From NCBI GenBank assembly GCA_029266795.1, contig JAQSWE010000058.1:1-16085 (forward strand): 16,085 bases of DNA, given 5' to 3'. Origin of the DNA: Alphaproteobacteria bacterium. GTDB lineage: Bacteria; Pseudomonadota; Alphaproteobacteria; Micavibrionales; UBA2020. The notes beneath the pieces are model-generated. The model did not search any database. It was not told where the DNA came from and saw only the letters and a list, made by a program, of their open reading frames with translations. Made by a program: the position numbers and the translations under genes. This document shows, in pieces, positions 7,033 to 13,750 of the stretch; within the stretch, counting starts at the first letter, position 1, and the number at the start of each line of letters is the position of its first letter.

Positions 7033-7752
7033 ATGAACGTGAAATTCGTCGATGGTTTGGTGGAACAGCTCAAAGGCCAAACGCCCCTGCAAGAGATGGA
7101 CGGCAACCCGATCTATACGCTGATGCAGCAAAAAGAGCTGGGCAATTTCAAGTTCGCGCAAATCGTGCGCGATATGCATGAACACCGCCCGATGACCGAA
7201 GACCGCTTCGGCGACATGAAGCAGGAACCTGAAAAAAACATCCGCGTGATGACGAGCGTCAGCGGCGACAACGCCTCCTTCGCGGTCGTGAAGCGCCAGC
7301 CCGAGGCAGATGGTAGCTATGCTATGCTCGCGCGCGTGAATATCGCCAAAGGCCCGACGGGAAAATGGCAGCTCGACGATTTTTTCACCTCGCTGGACCC
7401 TACCGGTTTTGAAAAGGAAGAGGCGAAGCGGTATGTCGACCTCGCCGCGGGCATCCGCAAGGAATACAAGGGTAATGACGACAAATTCGTGGCCGATTTC
7501 CTTCAGGGGTTGCAAAAGGGCGAAGACGTATGGGGTGCGATGACCACGGCGGATTACAGCGGACGCATCGATAAAATATTCGACGGCGCGCGGCGCGAGG
7601 AACAACAGCGTATCGATGCCGGTGAAAAACCGATGGCGCTGCGCAAGATCACTGACGACCGCATCGGCGGGACCTTCACCGGATACAGCAAAGCCGAAAC
7701 CAGCGCCGAAAACCGCACCAGCGTCGCGCCGACACTGCGCAACGGCCGCTAG
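7033..7752 (+). CDS. Unrecognised soluble protein, 239 aa
   Basis: I do not recognise this protein. It has no signal peptide and no membrane helix, and is rich in charged residues, especially toward the C-terminus (EEAKRY, IRKEYK, RREEQQR). Residues ~60-125 (IRVMTSVSGDNASFAVVKR ... KGPTGKWQLDDFF) look like an alternating beta-strand segment; residues ~130-205 look mostly helical. AAGGG 7 bases before the ATG supports the start. It stands alone on this strand after the terminator-like hairpin, with TATACT at 7000-7005 as a weak -10 candidate lacking a good -35. Its stop codon shares the palindrome CTAG with the stop of the convergent membrane-protein gene. Base composition resembles its neighbours. 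Confidence 0.72.
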   Translation: MNVKFVDGLVEQLKGQTPLQEMDGNPIYTLMQQKELGNFKFAQIVRDMHEHRPMTEDRFGDMKQEPEKNIRVMTSVSGDNASFAVVKRQPEADGSYAMLARVNIAKGPTGKWQLDDFFTSLDPTGFEKEEAKRYVDLAAGIRKEYKGNDDKFVADFLQGLQKGEDVWGAMTTADYSGRIDKIFDGARREEQQRIDAGEKPMALRKITDDRIGGTFTGYSKAETSAENRTSVAPTLRNGR

Positions 7753-8144
7753 GCTTTCTTACGATCAATCGCGAAGAACAGCAGCGCGCCGACCGTGACG
7801 ACGGCAAGCACCATTTCACCCACCTGCATCATATCCGTTTCGCGGCGCATGGCCAGGAAGCCAAGCCATAACGCATTCAGGATGTTCCAGATAAAGGCCA
7901 GTATGCGCACCTTGGCGAGCGGGCCGATGGAGCTGAACTTGCCGGGCCGCCAGAGCGCGAAGCAACTCAGCACCTCTCCGCCCATGACGATGCAGCCCAT
8001 CGGGATGTTCAGCCTGCGCTCACCGCTGAGATCCATCAACCCGATATCATAGACAAGGTTCATACCGCTCAGGGTCGCGAGCGCGAAATGCGGCAGCATG
8101 AGGATGAAACCGGCCAGCCGGTTCTTGTCTTGCGCAAACTTCAC
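7749..8144 (-). CDS. Small four-helix membrane protein next to glpK
   Basis: A 131-residue hydrophobic protein with four probable membrane helices (~11-34, ~47-65, ~79-99, ~107-126) and a basic C-terminal DRKKA. No family was recognised. It starts with GTG, and that codon overlaps the glpK stop (GTGA), so it is likely co-translated with glpK. It is too short and lacks the NPA motifs to be the glycerol facilitator GlpF. A role in glycerol uptake or in membrane response to glycerol use is inferred from position only. Confidence 0.7.
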   Translation of the reverse strand: MKFAQDKNRLAGFILMLPHFALATLSGMNLVYDIGLMDLSGERRLNIPMGCIVMGGEVLSCFALWRPGKFSSIGPLAKVRILAFIWNILNALWLGFLAMRRETDMMQVGEMVLAVVTVGALLFFAIDRKKA

Positions 8145-9622
8145 GCCAGCACCTGTTTCACGGCCTGCTGCCAGCCGTCATAGAGCTTGTCGCGATCCGC
8201 TGACAGCATCATCGGCGTGAAGCGGCGTTCGCATTCCCATGATTCAGTGATGTAATCGATCGAGGGGAACATGCCGACCTGCAACCCTGCAAGATAGGCA
8301 GCGCCCAGCGCCGTTGTTTCGGTGACGGTCGGGCGCAGCACGGGCGTCGCCGTCATGTCGGCGAGAAACTGGCAGACCCAGCTGTTCTTGACCATGCCGC
8401 CATCGACGCGGATTTCGGTCATCGGGTATCCGGCATCTTCCGCCATCGCGCGCATGAGGTCTTCGGTCTGGTAGGCCTGCGCCTCCAGCGCCGCGCGCAC
8501 GAGATGCGCCGATGTCGCGCCGCGCGTAAGGCCGGAGATGCTCGCCCGCGCATGGGGGTTCCAATAGGGCGCGCCGAGACCTGTGAAGGCGGGCACCATG
8601 TAAACACCGCCGTTATCCGGCACCGATTTCGCCATCGCTTCGGTTTCGTTCGACGACTTGATGATGCCAAGCCCGTCACGCAGCCACTGAATCGCAGCGC
8701 CGGCCACGAAGATCGAGCCTTCAATCGCGTAATTGATCTCGCCGTTGAGGCGGTAGGCCACGGTCGTGAGCATTTTGTTCTGCGACGGCTTGAATTCGCC
8801 GCCGATATTCATGAGCGCGAAACAGCCGGTGCCATAAGTGCTTTTGACCATGCCGGGCTTGAAGCAGGCCTGCCCGATCAGCGCCGCCTGCTGGTCGCCA
8901 GCCATGCCGGCAACGCGCGTGGGCGCACAAATAAATTCCGCGCCCACATCGCCGAAATGCGCGCTGTTGTCTTTCACTTCCGGCAGCATCGAGGACGGGA
9001 TGCCGAGGATTTTCAGCAGCTCGTCATCCCATTTCTGCTCGACGATGTTGAACAGCAGCGTCCGCGAAGCATTGGTGATATCGGTCGCATGCACCTTGCC
9101 GCCCGTCAACCGCCAGAGCAGGAAGCAGTCGATGGTGCCGAAGGCCAGCTCGCCGTTCTTGGCCCGCGCCGCCGCGCCCTCCACATTGTCCAATATCCAG
9201 CGCAGCTTGGTGCCGGAAAAATAGGGGTCGAGCAGCAGGCCGGTCTTGCGCGAAAATGTCGGCTCCAGACCCGCATCCTTGAATTTTTGGCACATATCAG
9301 CCGTGCGGCGGTCCTGCCAGACGATGGCGTTATAAACAGGCTCGCCCGTCTTGCGGTCCCAGACAATCGTGGTTTCGCGCTGGTTGGTGATGCCGATGGC
9401 GGCAATGTTGGTCGGGTGGATGCTGTGCTGCGCCATCACGCCCTGCGCGACATATTGCGTGTCCGACCAGATATCTTCGGGGTTCTGCTCTACCCAGCCG
9501 TTTTCAGGGTAATAGAGCTGCAACTCCTTTTGCGCGATGCCGGTGATATGCCCTTTTTCATCGAACAAAATCGCGCGCGTGCTGGTCGTGCCCTGATCGA
9601 TGGCGAGGATGAATTTGGACAT
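8141..9622 (-). CDS. glpK: Glycerol kinase GlpK
   Basis: A 493-residue FGGY-family kinase, close to the E. coli length. It phosphorylates glycerol to sn-glycerol-3-phosphate in the cytoplasm using ATP. Visible motifs: the nucleotide-binding DQGTTSTRAILFD (9-21), the glycerol-site WVEQNPEDIW and ITNQRETT/VWDRRT-like blocks around residues 43-107, GTIDCFLLW (162-170), the catalytic Asp243 in AGMAGDQQAALIGQ, and STYGTGCF. The protein appears complete and intact from end to end, unlike the adjacent glpD. It starts one base after the glpD stop and overlaps the small membrane-protein gene, so the three form one transcription unit. No glpF or glpR is in the window. Confidence 0.97.
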   Translation of the reverse strand: MSKFILAIDQGTTSTRAILFDEKGHITGIAQKELQLYYPENGWVEQNPEDIWSDTQYVAQGVMAQHSIHPTNIAAIGITNQRETTIVWDRKTGEPVYNAIVWQDRRTADMCQKFKDAGLEPTFSRKTGLLLDPYFSGTKLRWILDNVEGAAARAKNGELAFGTIDCFLLWRLTGGKVHATDITNASRTLLFNIVEQKWDDELLKILGIPSSMLPEVKDNSAHFGDVGAEFICAPTRVAGMAGDQQAALIGQACFKPGMVKSTYGTGCFALMNIGGEFKPSQNKMLTTVAYRLNGEINYAIEGSIFVAGAAIQWLRDGLGIIKSSNETEAMAKSVPDNGGVYMVPAFTGLGAPYWNPHARASISGLTRGATSAHLVRAALEAQAYQTEDLMRAMAEDAGYPMTEIRVDGGMVKNSWVCQFLADMTATPVLRPTVTETTALGAAYLAGLQVGMFPSIDYITESWECERRFTPMMLSADRDKLYDGWQQAVKQVLA

Positions 9623-9623
9623 G

Positions 9624-11040
9624 TTAAGCGGCCTCTTCCTTATCGCCCGCCAGCTTTTTGAGCAGCTTGCGGATTTTGTCTTGCGTCATCTCGGTCGTGT
9701 GCAGGCCGAGTTTGGAGCGGCGCCATAGAATGTCTTCCAATGTCTGCGCCCATTCATTGGCGACGAGATACTTTATTTCAACTTCATAAATGCTTTCACC
9801 CAGATGCTCGCCGAGGTCGGTGATGCGTTTCGCGCCGCGCAAAATATCGCGCGTGCGGGAGCCATAGGCGCGGCCCAAGCGCTTGGCGAGGTTTTCGGGC
9901 AGCCATGCGTGTTCGCGGCGAATGGTTTTCATGAAAGTTTCAAAGCCCGCGATGCCGCCCTCGCCGCCCGGCAATGGCGCGGTTTCAGTCCACGCCTTGC
10001 TGCCCTTGCCAAGTTTTTCGGTGACCATGTCGCCCGCCTGCTCGCCGAGCTTGCGGAAAGTCGTGATCTTGCCGCCATAGACGGACAAAATCGGCAAGCC
10101 TTCGACCTCGTCCATCTCAAGAATATAATCGCGCGTCACTTCGGACGCGTTTTCATCGCCGTCATCGACCAGCGGGCGCACGCCGCTATAGGTCCATTCG
10201 ACGTCTTCCGGTTTCACCGCGTGGCGGAAGAAACGGTTGACGGCGGCGCAGAGGTAATCGACTTCCTCAATCGAAATGCGCACTTCCTCGATATCGTCCT
10301 TGTATTCGATGTCGGTGGTGCCGACCAGCGTGTATTTTTTCTCGTAAGGAATCGTGAAAACCACGCGTTTGTCGTCATTTTGCAGGATATACGCGTGGTC
10401 GCCCTGATAGAGCTTCGGCACGATAATATGACTGCCCTTGACCCAGCGGATCTTGTACTTGCCGACTTCCGCGCCGAGCAGGCCGAGCGTTTTCGCAACC
10501 CAGGGGCCGGACGCATTCACCAGCATGCGCGCATGGACTTTGTGCTTTTCGTCCGTGTTCACATCCTGCAAGACCGCCTGCCAGATGTCCTGCTTCGCAT
10601 GTTTGGCGATGGAAACGCATTCGGTGCGCGTCAGAATCTCGGCGCCTTTTTCAAAAGCGTCGCGCGCGCTCAAGACCACAAGGCGCGTATCCTCGACCCA
10701 GCAATCGGCGTAGGAAAAACCGCGGCGGAATTCGGGGCGCAGCGGCTGTCCGTACATCGTGCCGGGCAAATGGTGGCTGTGCGAGCGCGACAGGATTTTG
10801 CGGCCGCCCAAATGGTCGTACAGGAAAAGTCCCGCGCGGATCATCCACCACGGGCGCAGTTTTTTATGGTGTGGCAAAATGAAGGTGAGCGGCCAGATAA
10901 TATGCGGCGCGGATTTCAGCAGCACCTCGCGTTTCACACAGCACAACCGACAAACCGCGACCGGCAAGATCGCGCGCGATGCCGCAGCCGTTCACGCCGC
11001 CGCCGATGACCAGTACGTCCACTTCCCTGATTTTTGACAC
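9624..11040 (-). pseudogene. glpD: Glycerol-3-phosphate dehydrogenase GlpD with internal frameshifting deletion
   Basis: Aerobic GlpD oxidises glycerol-3-phosphate to dihydroxyacetone phosphate using FAD at the inner membrane. From a GTG at 11040 the first frame gives 36 good GlpD residues, including the FAD-binding VIGGGVNGCGIARDLAGRG, ending at LSVVLCE. The frame then leaves the family and stops. The second frame resumes at KREVLLKSAPHIIWPL near 10934 and continues to a normal C-terminus. Against E. coli GlpD, about 36 residues are absent, including the conserved SSxxSKLIHGGLRYLE segment. The missing length is not a multiple of three. With those residues restored the protein would be about 507 residues, the usual size. 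A TTG at 10967 opens the second frame but would lack the FAD fold. Could be a real mutation or an assembly error. Confidence 0.88.
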
Positions 11041-11069
11041 GAAGGATAGCCCCCGATTAACTCCCTGAT

Positions 11070-11098
11070 ATTTAAGCGGAATATGGCAAGGATGGCAA
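11070..11098 (-). promoter_or_regulatory. Possible glpD-glpK promoter
   Basis: On the minus strand TTGCCA (11098-11093) is followed after 17 bases by TTAAAT (11075-11070), 29 bases before the GTG of glpD. The -35 matches five of six consensus bases and the -10 four of six. A second TTGCCA sits at 11089-11084, giving a short direct repeat, CCTTGCCA-like, in the same place. Confidence 0.3.
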
Positions 11099-11105
11099 CA
11101 GCTAT

Positions 11106-11912
11106 TTATGCCTCGTCCTCGGGGTTTTCAGCGTGATGCTCCTGCGCGCGCTGGAGGATTTTCCACAAGACACCGTTTCCGGTGGCAAAACGGTCGTTTT
11201 GCGACATGTTTACGACATCGCCCGAGGGTTGTTCCGGCGCGTCGTCCCCCGTGCGGAAAGTGACGGTAAAGGCAGCACCGCGACGGGGCGTTGATTCAAC
11301 CGCAATTTGTGCCCGCAGTTGCTCGAGGATGCCATAGACGACCGACAAGCCAAGCCCCGCCCTGCCCGCCGGTTTGGTCGTGAAAAAGGGCTGGAAGATG
11401 CGCGGCAATACCTGTGGCTCGATCCCGCGCCCGTCATCGCGCACCACCAGCTGTGCGCCCGCGCAGGAAATGCGCAAAATGCCGCCGTTTGGCATCGCCT
11501 CGATCGCGTTGAGGGCAAGGTTCAGCACGACCTGCGCCACATGTTCGCGCGCGGCGATGACGGCTGATGGCTGCAGGTCGAACTGCACCGCAATATCCTT
11601 GCCCGCCAGCGTTTTCAGCGCGTCCTGCATGCCGCGCAGCACATGGGCCAAATCGAGCGTTTCCTCCACGCCGATCTTCTGCTGCGAAAAAGCGAGCAGC
11701 TGGCGCGTCAATTGCGCGCCCGCCTGCGTCAATTTATGGATACGCTGCTGCACTTCCGCAGGCGTCGTTTCGCCCGCCTCCAGTTGCCGTGCGGCTTTGG
11801 CGGTTTCAGCCTCGATGGATGAGAGAATATTGTTCATGTCATGCGCTATGCCACCCGCGAAGGCGGACAGGGCATCTAGTTTTACGGTATGGGGCGCGGG
11901 TAGCTTTTTCAT
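11106..11912 (-). CDS. Orphan soluble histidine kinase without sensor domain
   Basis: A 268-residue protein consisting only of a dimerisation/phospho-acceptor segment and an ATPase domain. His24 lies in FAGGIAHDMNNIL, the H-box style of CckA/NtrB-like kinases. The N-box is NLALNAIEA (131-139), G1 is RDDGRGIEP (158-166), the F-box is FQPFFTT (173-179), and G2 is GRAGLGLSVV (183-192). There is no membrane helix, PAS, GAF or receiver domain, and the ~48-residue tail has no recognised motif. No partner response regulator is adjacent. The ATG at 11912 is used because extending to 12002 would run through the dehydrogenase terminator. No ribosome site precedes it. It is not CckA itself, which is larger and has a receiver. 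Confidence 0.85.
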   Translation of the reverse strand: MKKLPAPHTVKLDALSAFAGGIAHDMNNILSSIEAETAKAARQLEAGETTPAEVQQRIHKLTQAGAQLTRQLLAFSQQKIGVEETLDLAHVLRGMQDALKTLAGKDIAVQFDLQPSAVIAAREHVAQVVLNLALNAIEAMPNGGILRISCAGAQLVVRDDGRGIEPQVLPRIFQPFFTTKPAGRAGLGLSVVYGILEQLRAQIAVESTPRRGAAFTVTFRTGDDAPEQPSGDVVNMSQNDRFATGNGVLWKILQRAQEHHAENPEDEA

Positions 11913-11921
11913 AAATTGCAA

Positions 11922-11948
11922 TTTATAGTTGTACGCGGTTTTTTTCAA
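11922..11948 (-). promoter_or_regulatory. Candidate promoter of the histidine kinase, possibly leaderless
   Basis: Minus-strand TTGAAA (11948-11943) and TATAAA (11927-11922) are separated by 15 bases. Only 9 bases lie between the -10 and the ATG, so the transcript would begin almost at the start codon. The absence of a ribosome site agrees with a leaderless message. The spacer is shorter than usual. Confidence 0.35.
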
Positions 11949-11962
11949 CCCAAAAAGACCGC

Positions 11963-11993
11963 AAAAAGAAAGGGCCGGTTTCCCGGCCCTTTC
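11963..11993 (-). terminator. Rho-independent terminator of the dehydrogenase gene
   Basis: An 11-base stem (GAAAGGGCCGG / CCGGCCCTTTC) with a four-base loop lies 23 bases after the dehydrogenase stop. On the minus strand it is followed directly by TTTTT, then another T run eight bases on. This is the clearest terminator in the window, and it separates the dehydrogenase from the histidine kinase. Confidence 0.88.
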
Positions 11994-12015
11994 CTTGTCC
12001 ATTAAGCTTTACGTC

Positions 12016-12885
12016 TTAAGCAGCCTTGCAGGCCTTTTTGGCGGCGAAACGGCCTTCCGCGATGCGGTCGGCAGCGGTGCCGCAGGAGATGTCTTCCTTG
12101 TCCGCCATTTCGAAGATGCTGGTCGCGGTGGTGTCGATTTTTGCGACCATATCGGCAACGGCTTTGGCATCGAATGCCTTGCCGGTCTGGCGCGCGATGT
12201 GTTCGAAGTAGACCGCGATGAGGCCACCTGCGTTCACGAGGTAATCCGGCGCATACAGGATTTCAGCGCGGCGAAGCGCATCGCCATGGCGTGCTTCGGC
12301 CAGCTGGTTGTTGGCGGCACCCGCCACAACTTTCGCCTTGAGACGCGGCAGGGTTTCGTCGTTGATGATGCCGCCCAAAGCGCAGGGAGCAAACACATCG
12401 GCGTCGACATCATAGATGCTGTTCAGCGCAACCGGCATCGCGCCGAATTCGCGGCTGGCCATATCGACGCGGTCGGCGGCCATATCGGTCACGAACAATT
12501 GCGCGCCTGCTTCATGCAGGTGGCGGCAGAGGTTGTAGCCGACATTGCCGAGGCCTTGAACTGCCACTTTGAGGCCTTTCAGGTCGCCACGGCCCATGCG
12601 GAAGCGCACAGCGGCTTTCAAGCCCGTGAACACACCGAGCGCGGTCGTGGGGGACGGATCGCCCGAACCGGCCGTGCCGTGCGAAATGCCGACGACGTGT
12701 TTCGTCTGGCTGTTGATGTGGCTCATGTCCTCGACCGTCGTGCCAACGTCTTCGGCGACGATGTAGCGGCCGCCCATGTTGTCGACCGCGCGGCCCATGG
12801 CGCGCATCATATCGGCGGTTTTGGTTTTCTTGTCGCCGATGATGACGGATTTGCCGCCGAATTCTTTGTGGCTGAAAACAGTCAT
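12016..12885 (-). CDS. Leucine-type (Glu/Leu/Phe/Val) dehydrogenase lacking an internal N-terminal segment
   Basis: The 289-residue product matches leucine dehydrogenase, which reversibly deaminates branched-chain amino acids with NAD. Conserved parts include GGKSVIIGD (10-18), GGRYIVAEDVGTTVEDM (38-54), GDPSPTTALGV (75-85), the Rossmann motif GLGNVG (111-116), and FAPCALGGIIN (165-175). The start MTVFSHKEF is also family-like, but it runs straight into GGKSV. In Bacillus enzymes about 68 residues lie between these parts, including the MTYK substrate-binding lysine region. The reading frame is kept. Family length is ~350-365 residues. The ATG at 12885 has GAAAGG 10 bases upstream; an ATG at 12903 has no site. 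Activity of this product is doubtful. Substrate choice among Leu, Val and Phe is inferred. Confidence 0.85.
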   Translation of the reverse strand: MTVFSHKEFGGKSVIIGDKKTKTADMMRAMGRAVDNMGGRYIVAEDVGTTVEDMSHINSQTKHVVGISHGTAGSGDPSPTTALGVFTGLKAAVRFRMGRGDLKGLKVAVQGLGNVGYNLCRHLHEAGAQLFVTDMAADRVDMASREFGAMPVALNSIYDVDADVFAPCALGGIINDETLPRLKAKVVAGAANNQLAEARHGDALRRAEILYAPDYLVNAGGLIAVYFEHIARQTGKAFDAKAVADMVAKIDTTATSIFEMADKEDISCGTAADRIAEGRFAAKKACKAA

Positions 12886-12970
12886 GGATGACTTACCTTT
12901 CATGTGCGACGGGCAACGGATGCGCTGCCCCGTAATTCCGATTCTCACATTCAGGTATTTCCTGTCCACT

Positions 12971-12996
12971 AAAAGACGATAGGCAAAATACGATAG
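12971..12996. repeat. Direct repeat AAAAnACGATAG, two copies
   Basis: AAAAGACGATAG (12971-12982) and AAAATACGATAG (12985-12996) agree at 11 of 12 bases and are offset by 14. They lie about 90-110 bases upstream of the dehydrogenase ATG, where a promoter or operator would be expected. Confidence 0.5.
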
Positions 12997-13007
12997 ACGG
13001 AAAGTTG

Positions 13008-13070
13008 CAATGCTGCACTGCGTGTTTGTTTTAAAGTATCAATTGCTGCAGTGCGTTTTGATTTTAAATT
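13008..13070. repeat. Imperfect tandem repeat with GCTGCA cores
   Basis: Two ~30-base units, 13008-13037 and 13040-13070, share the pattern CAAT(T)GCTGCA-n-TGCGT followed by TTTTAAA. The GCTGCA cores are 33 bases apart, about three helical turns. Arrays of imperfect sites like this suit a multimeric regulator, for example of the Lrp/AsnC type, but no regulator gene is nearby. Confidence 0.45.
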
Positions 13071-13078
13071 TTTGCGCG

Positions 13079-13101
13079 TTGCAGCAGGGAATTTGCTGCA
13101 A
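13079..13101. repeat. Inverted repeat TTGCAGCA-N7-TGCTGCAA
   Basis: An 8-base perfect inverted repeat with a 7-base spacer reuses the GCTGCA core of the two tandem units just to its left. It may be a third operator-like site in the dehydrogenase control region. Confidence 0.45.
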
Positions 13102-13141
13102 GCGGGGTTGAGAATGGTTTGCGACTCAGTGACTTAACAGG

Positions 13142-13170
13142 TGTCATCCTGAGTGCAGCGAAGGATGACA
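13142..13170. repeat. REP-like palindrome TGTCATCCT-N11-AGGATGACA
   Basis: A perfect 9-base inverted repeat around the spacer GAGTGCAGCGA lies 17 bases beyond the trmH stop. The string GTCATCCTGAG..GCGAAGGATGAC resembles a dispersed palindromic repeat that I recall from several bacterial genomes. Neither strand has a T run, so a rho-independent terminator is unlikely, though a stabilising 3' hairpin is possible. Confidence 0.45.
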
Positions 13171-13186
13171 ATGAAAAGGCTTCCGC

Positions 13187-13750
13187 TTACTGTTCAGTCT
13201 TCTTCCGCGACTTGAACGGCCGGTCATTCGGCGACGACACGATCTGCCCGTCGCGCAGGTTCTCCGGCACGAAATCGGGGCCGCCGGCATGGACAGGACG
13301 GTCGGGGAATTTGCCGAGAGAGATCAGGCGGTCATACATCACCAGCGCCCCCGCCACGCCCACATTCACGCAGAACTTCATGGGAATTTTGATGACATGG
13401 TCGCAGCGTTTCAGCATCGCATCCGAGACATTGCCCTTTTCCGGCCCAAGCACGTAAACCGCGCGCAAGGGGTGGCGGAAACTGGGCAGGTCGACCGCAC
13501 CCTCGATCAGCTCGACCGCGATCAATGCCGTGTTGGACGGCAGCAGCAGCGAATCCGCATCCTTGAAATCGTAAAAAGGGATATGCCCGAACGCGCCCGA
13601 AGTATCGCTCGCGCCCATTTGCTGCACATCGACCGAAGTGCCGACGGTAAAAAAGAAACTCGCGCCAAACGCATGCGACGTCCGCAGCAGGCTGCCCACA
13701 TTCATGGGCTTCGAAATGCCCTCAGCTCCGATACCGAAATAGCCGCGCAT
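13187..13750 (-). CDS. TrmH/SpoU-family RNA 2'-O-methyltransferase
   Basis: A complete 187-residue SpoU-class (SPOUT knot) methyltransferase, which uses S-adenosylmethionine to methylate a ribose 2'-hydroxyl in tRNA or rRNA. Motif 1 is NVGSLLRTSHAFGA (17-30) with Arg23, motif 2 is VLGPEKGNVS (100-109), and motif 3 is IPMKFCVNVGVAGALVMYDRL (122-142), in the KFCxNVG form of one TrmH subfamily. There is no N-terminal substrate-binding extension. The tail is basic (FKSRKK). The ribosome site GAAGGA (13765-13760) lies inside the last codons of the upstream HEAT-like gene, and the ATG follows that gene's stop with no gap. The exact target nucleotide is not inferable. Confidence 0.88.
   Translation of the reverse strand: MRGYFGIGAEGISKPMNVGSLLRTSHAFGASFFFTVGTSVDVQQMGASDTSGAFGHIPFYDFKDADSLLLPSNTALIAVELIEGAVDLPSFRHPLRAVYVLGPEKGNVSDAMLKRCDHVIKIPMKFCVNVGVAGALVMYDRLISLGKFPDRPVHAGGPDFVPENLRDGQIVSSPNDRPFKSRKKTEQ

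Larger units (their letters stand above)
12886..13186. other. 301-base control region upstream of the dehydrogenase
   Basis: No coding sequence is seen. The region holds the dehydrogenase ribosome site (12901-12896, minus), a 12-base direct repeat, a pair of ~30-base imperfect tandem repeats, a TTGCAGCA/TGCTGCAA inverted repeat and a separate 9-base-stem palindrome near the trmH end. No convincing -35/-10 pair could be fixed for the minus-strand promoter. Confidence 0.5.

Noticed and set aside
8504..9661. 385-codon open frame on the plus strand opposite glpK
   Set aside because: It is the antisense shadow of glpK, whose protein is conserved along its full length. The antisense product has no recognisable domain and the His/Arg/Ala-rich look of a shadow frame.
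10932..10967. Programmed frameshifting as the explanation for glpD
   Set aside because: A frameshift cannot restore the ~36 missing family residues. The lesion is a deletion, and no slippery sequence with a downstream structure was seen.
9804..11009. 401-codon open frame on the plus strand opposite glpD
   Set aside because: It mirrors the conserved minus-strand GlpD frame and has no motif of its own. High GC makes long antisense frames common here.
11913..12002. N-terminal extension of the histidine kinase from an ATG at 12002
   Set aside because: It would translate through the rho-independent terminator of the dehydrogenase gene and adds no domain. The ATG at 11912 follows a promoter-like sequence.
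13142..13170. Rho-independent terminator for trmH
   Set aside because: The palindrome is not followed by a T run on the minus strand, so a REP-like repeat is the better label.
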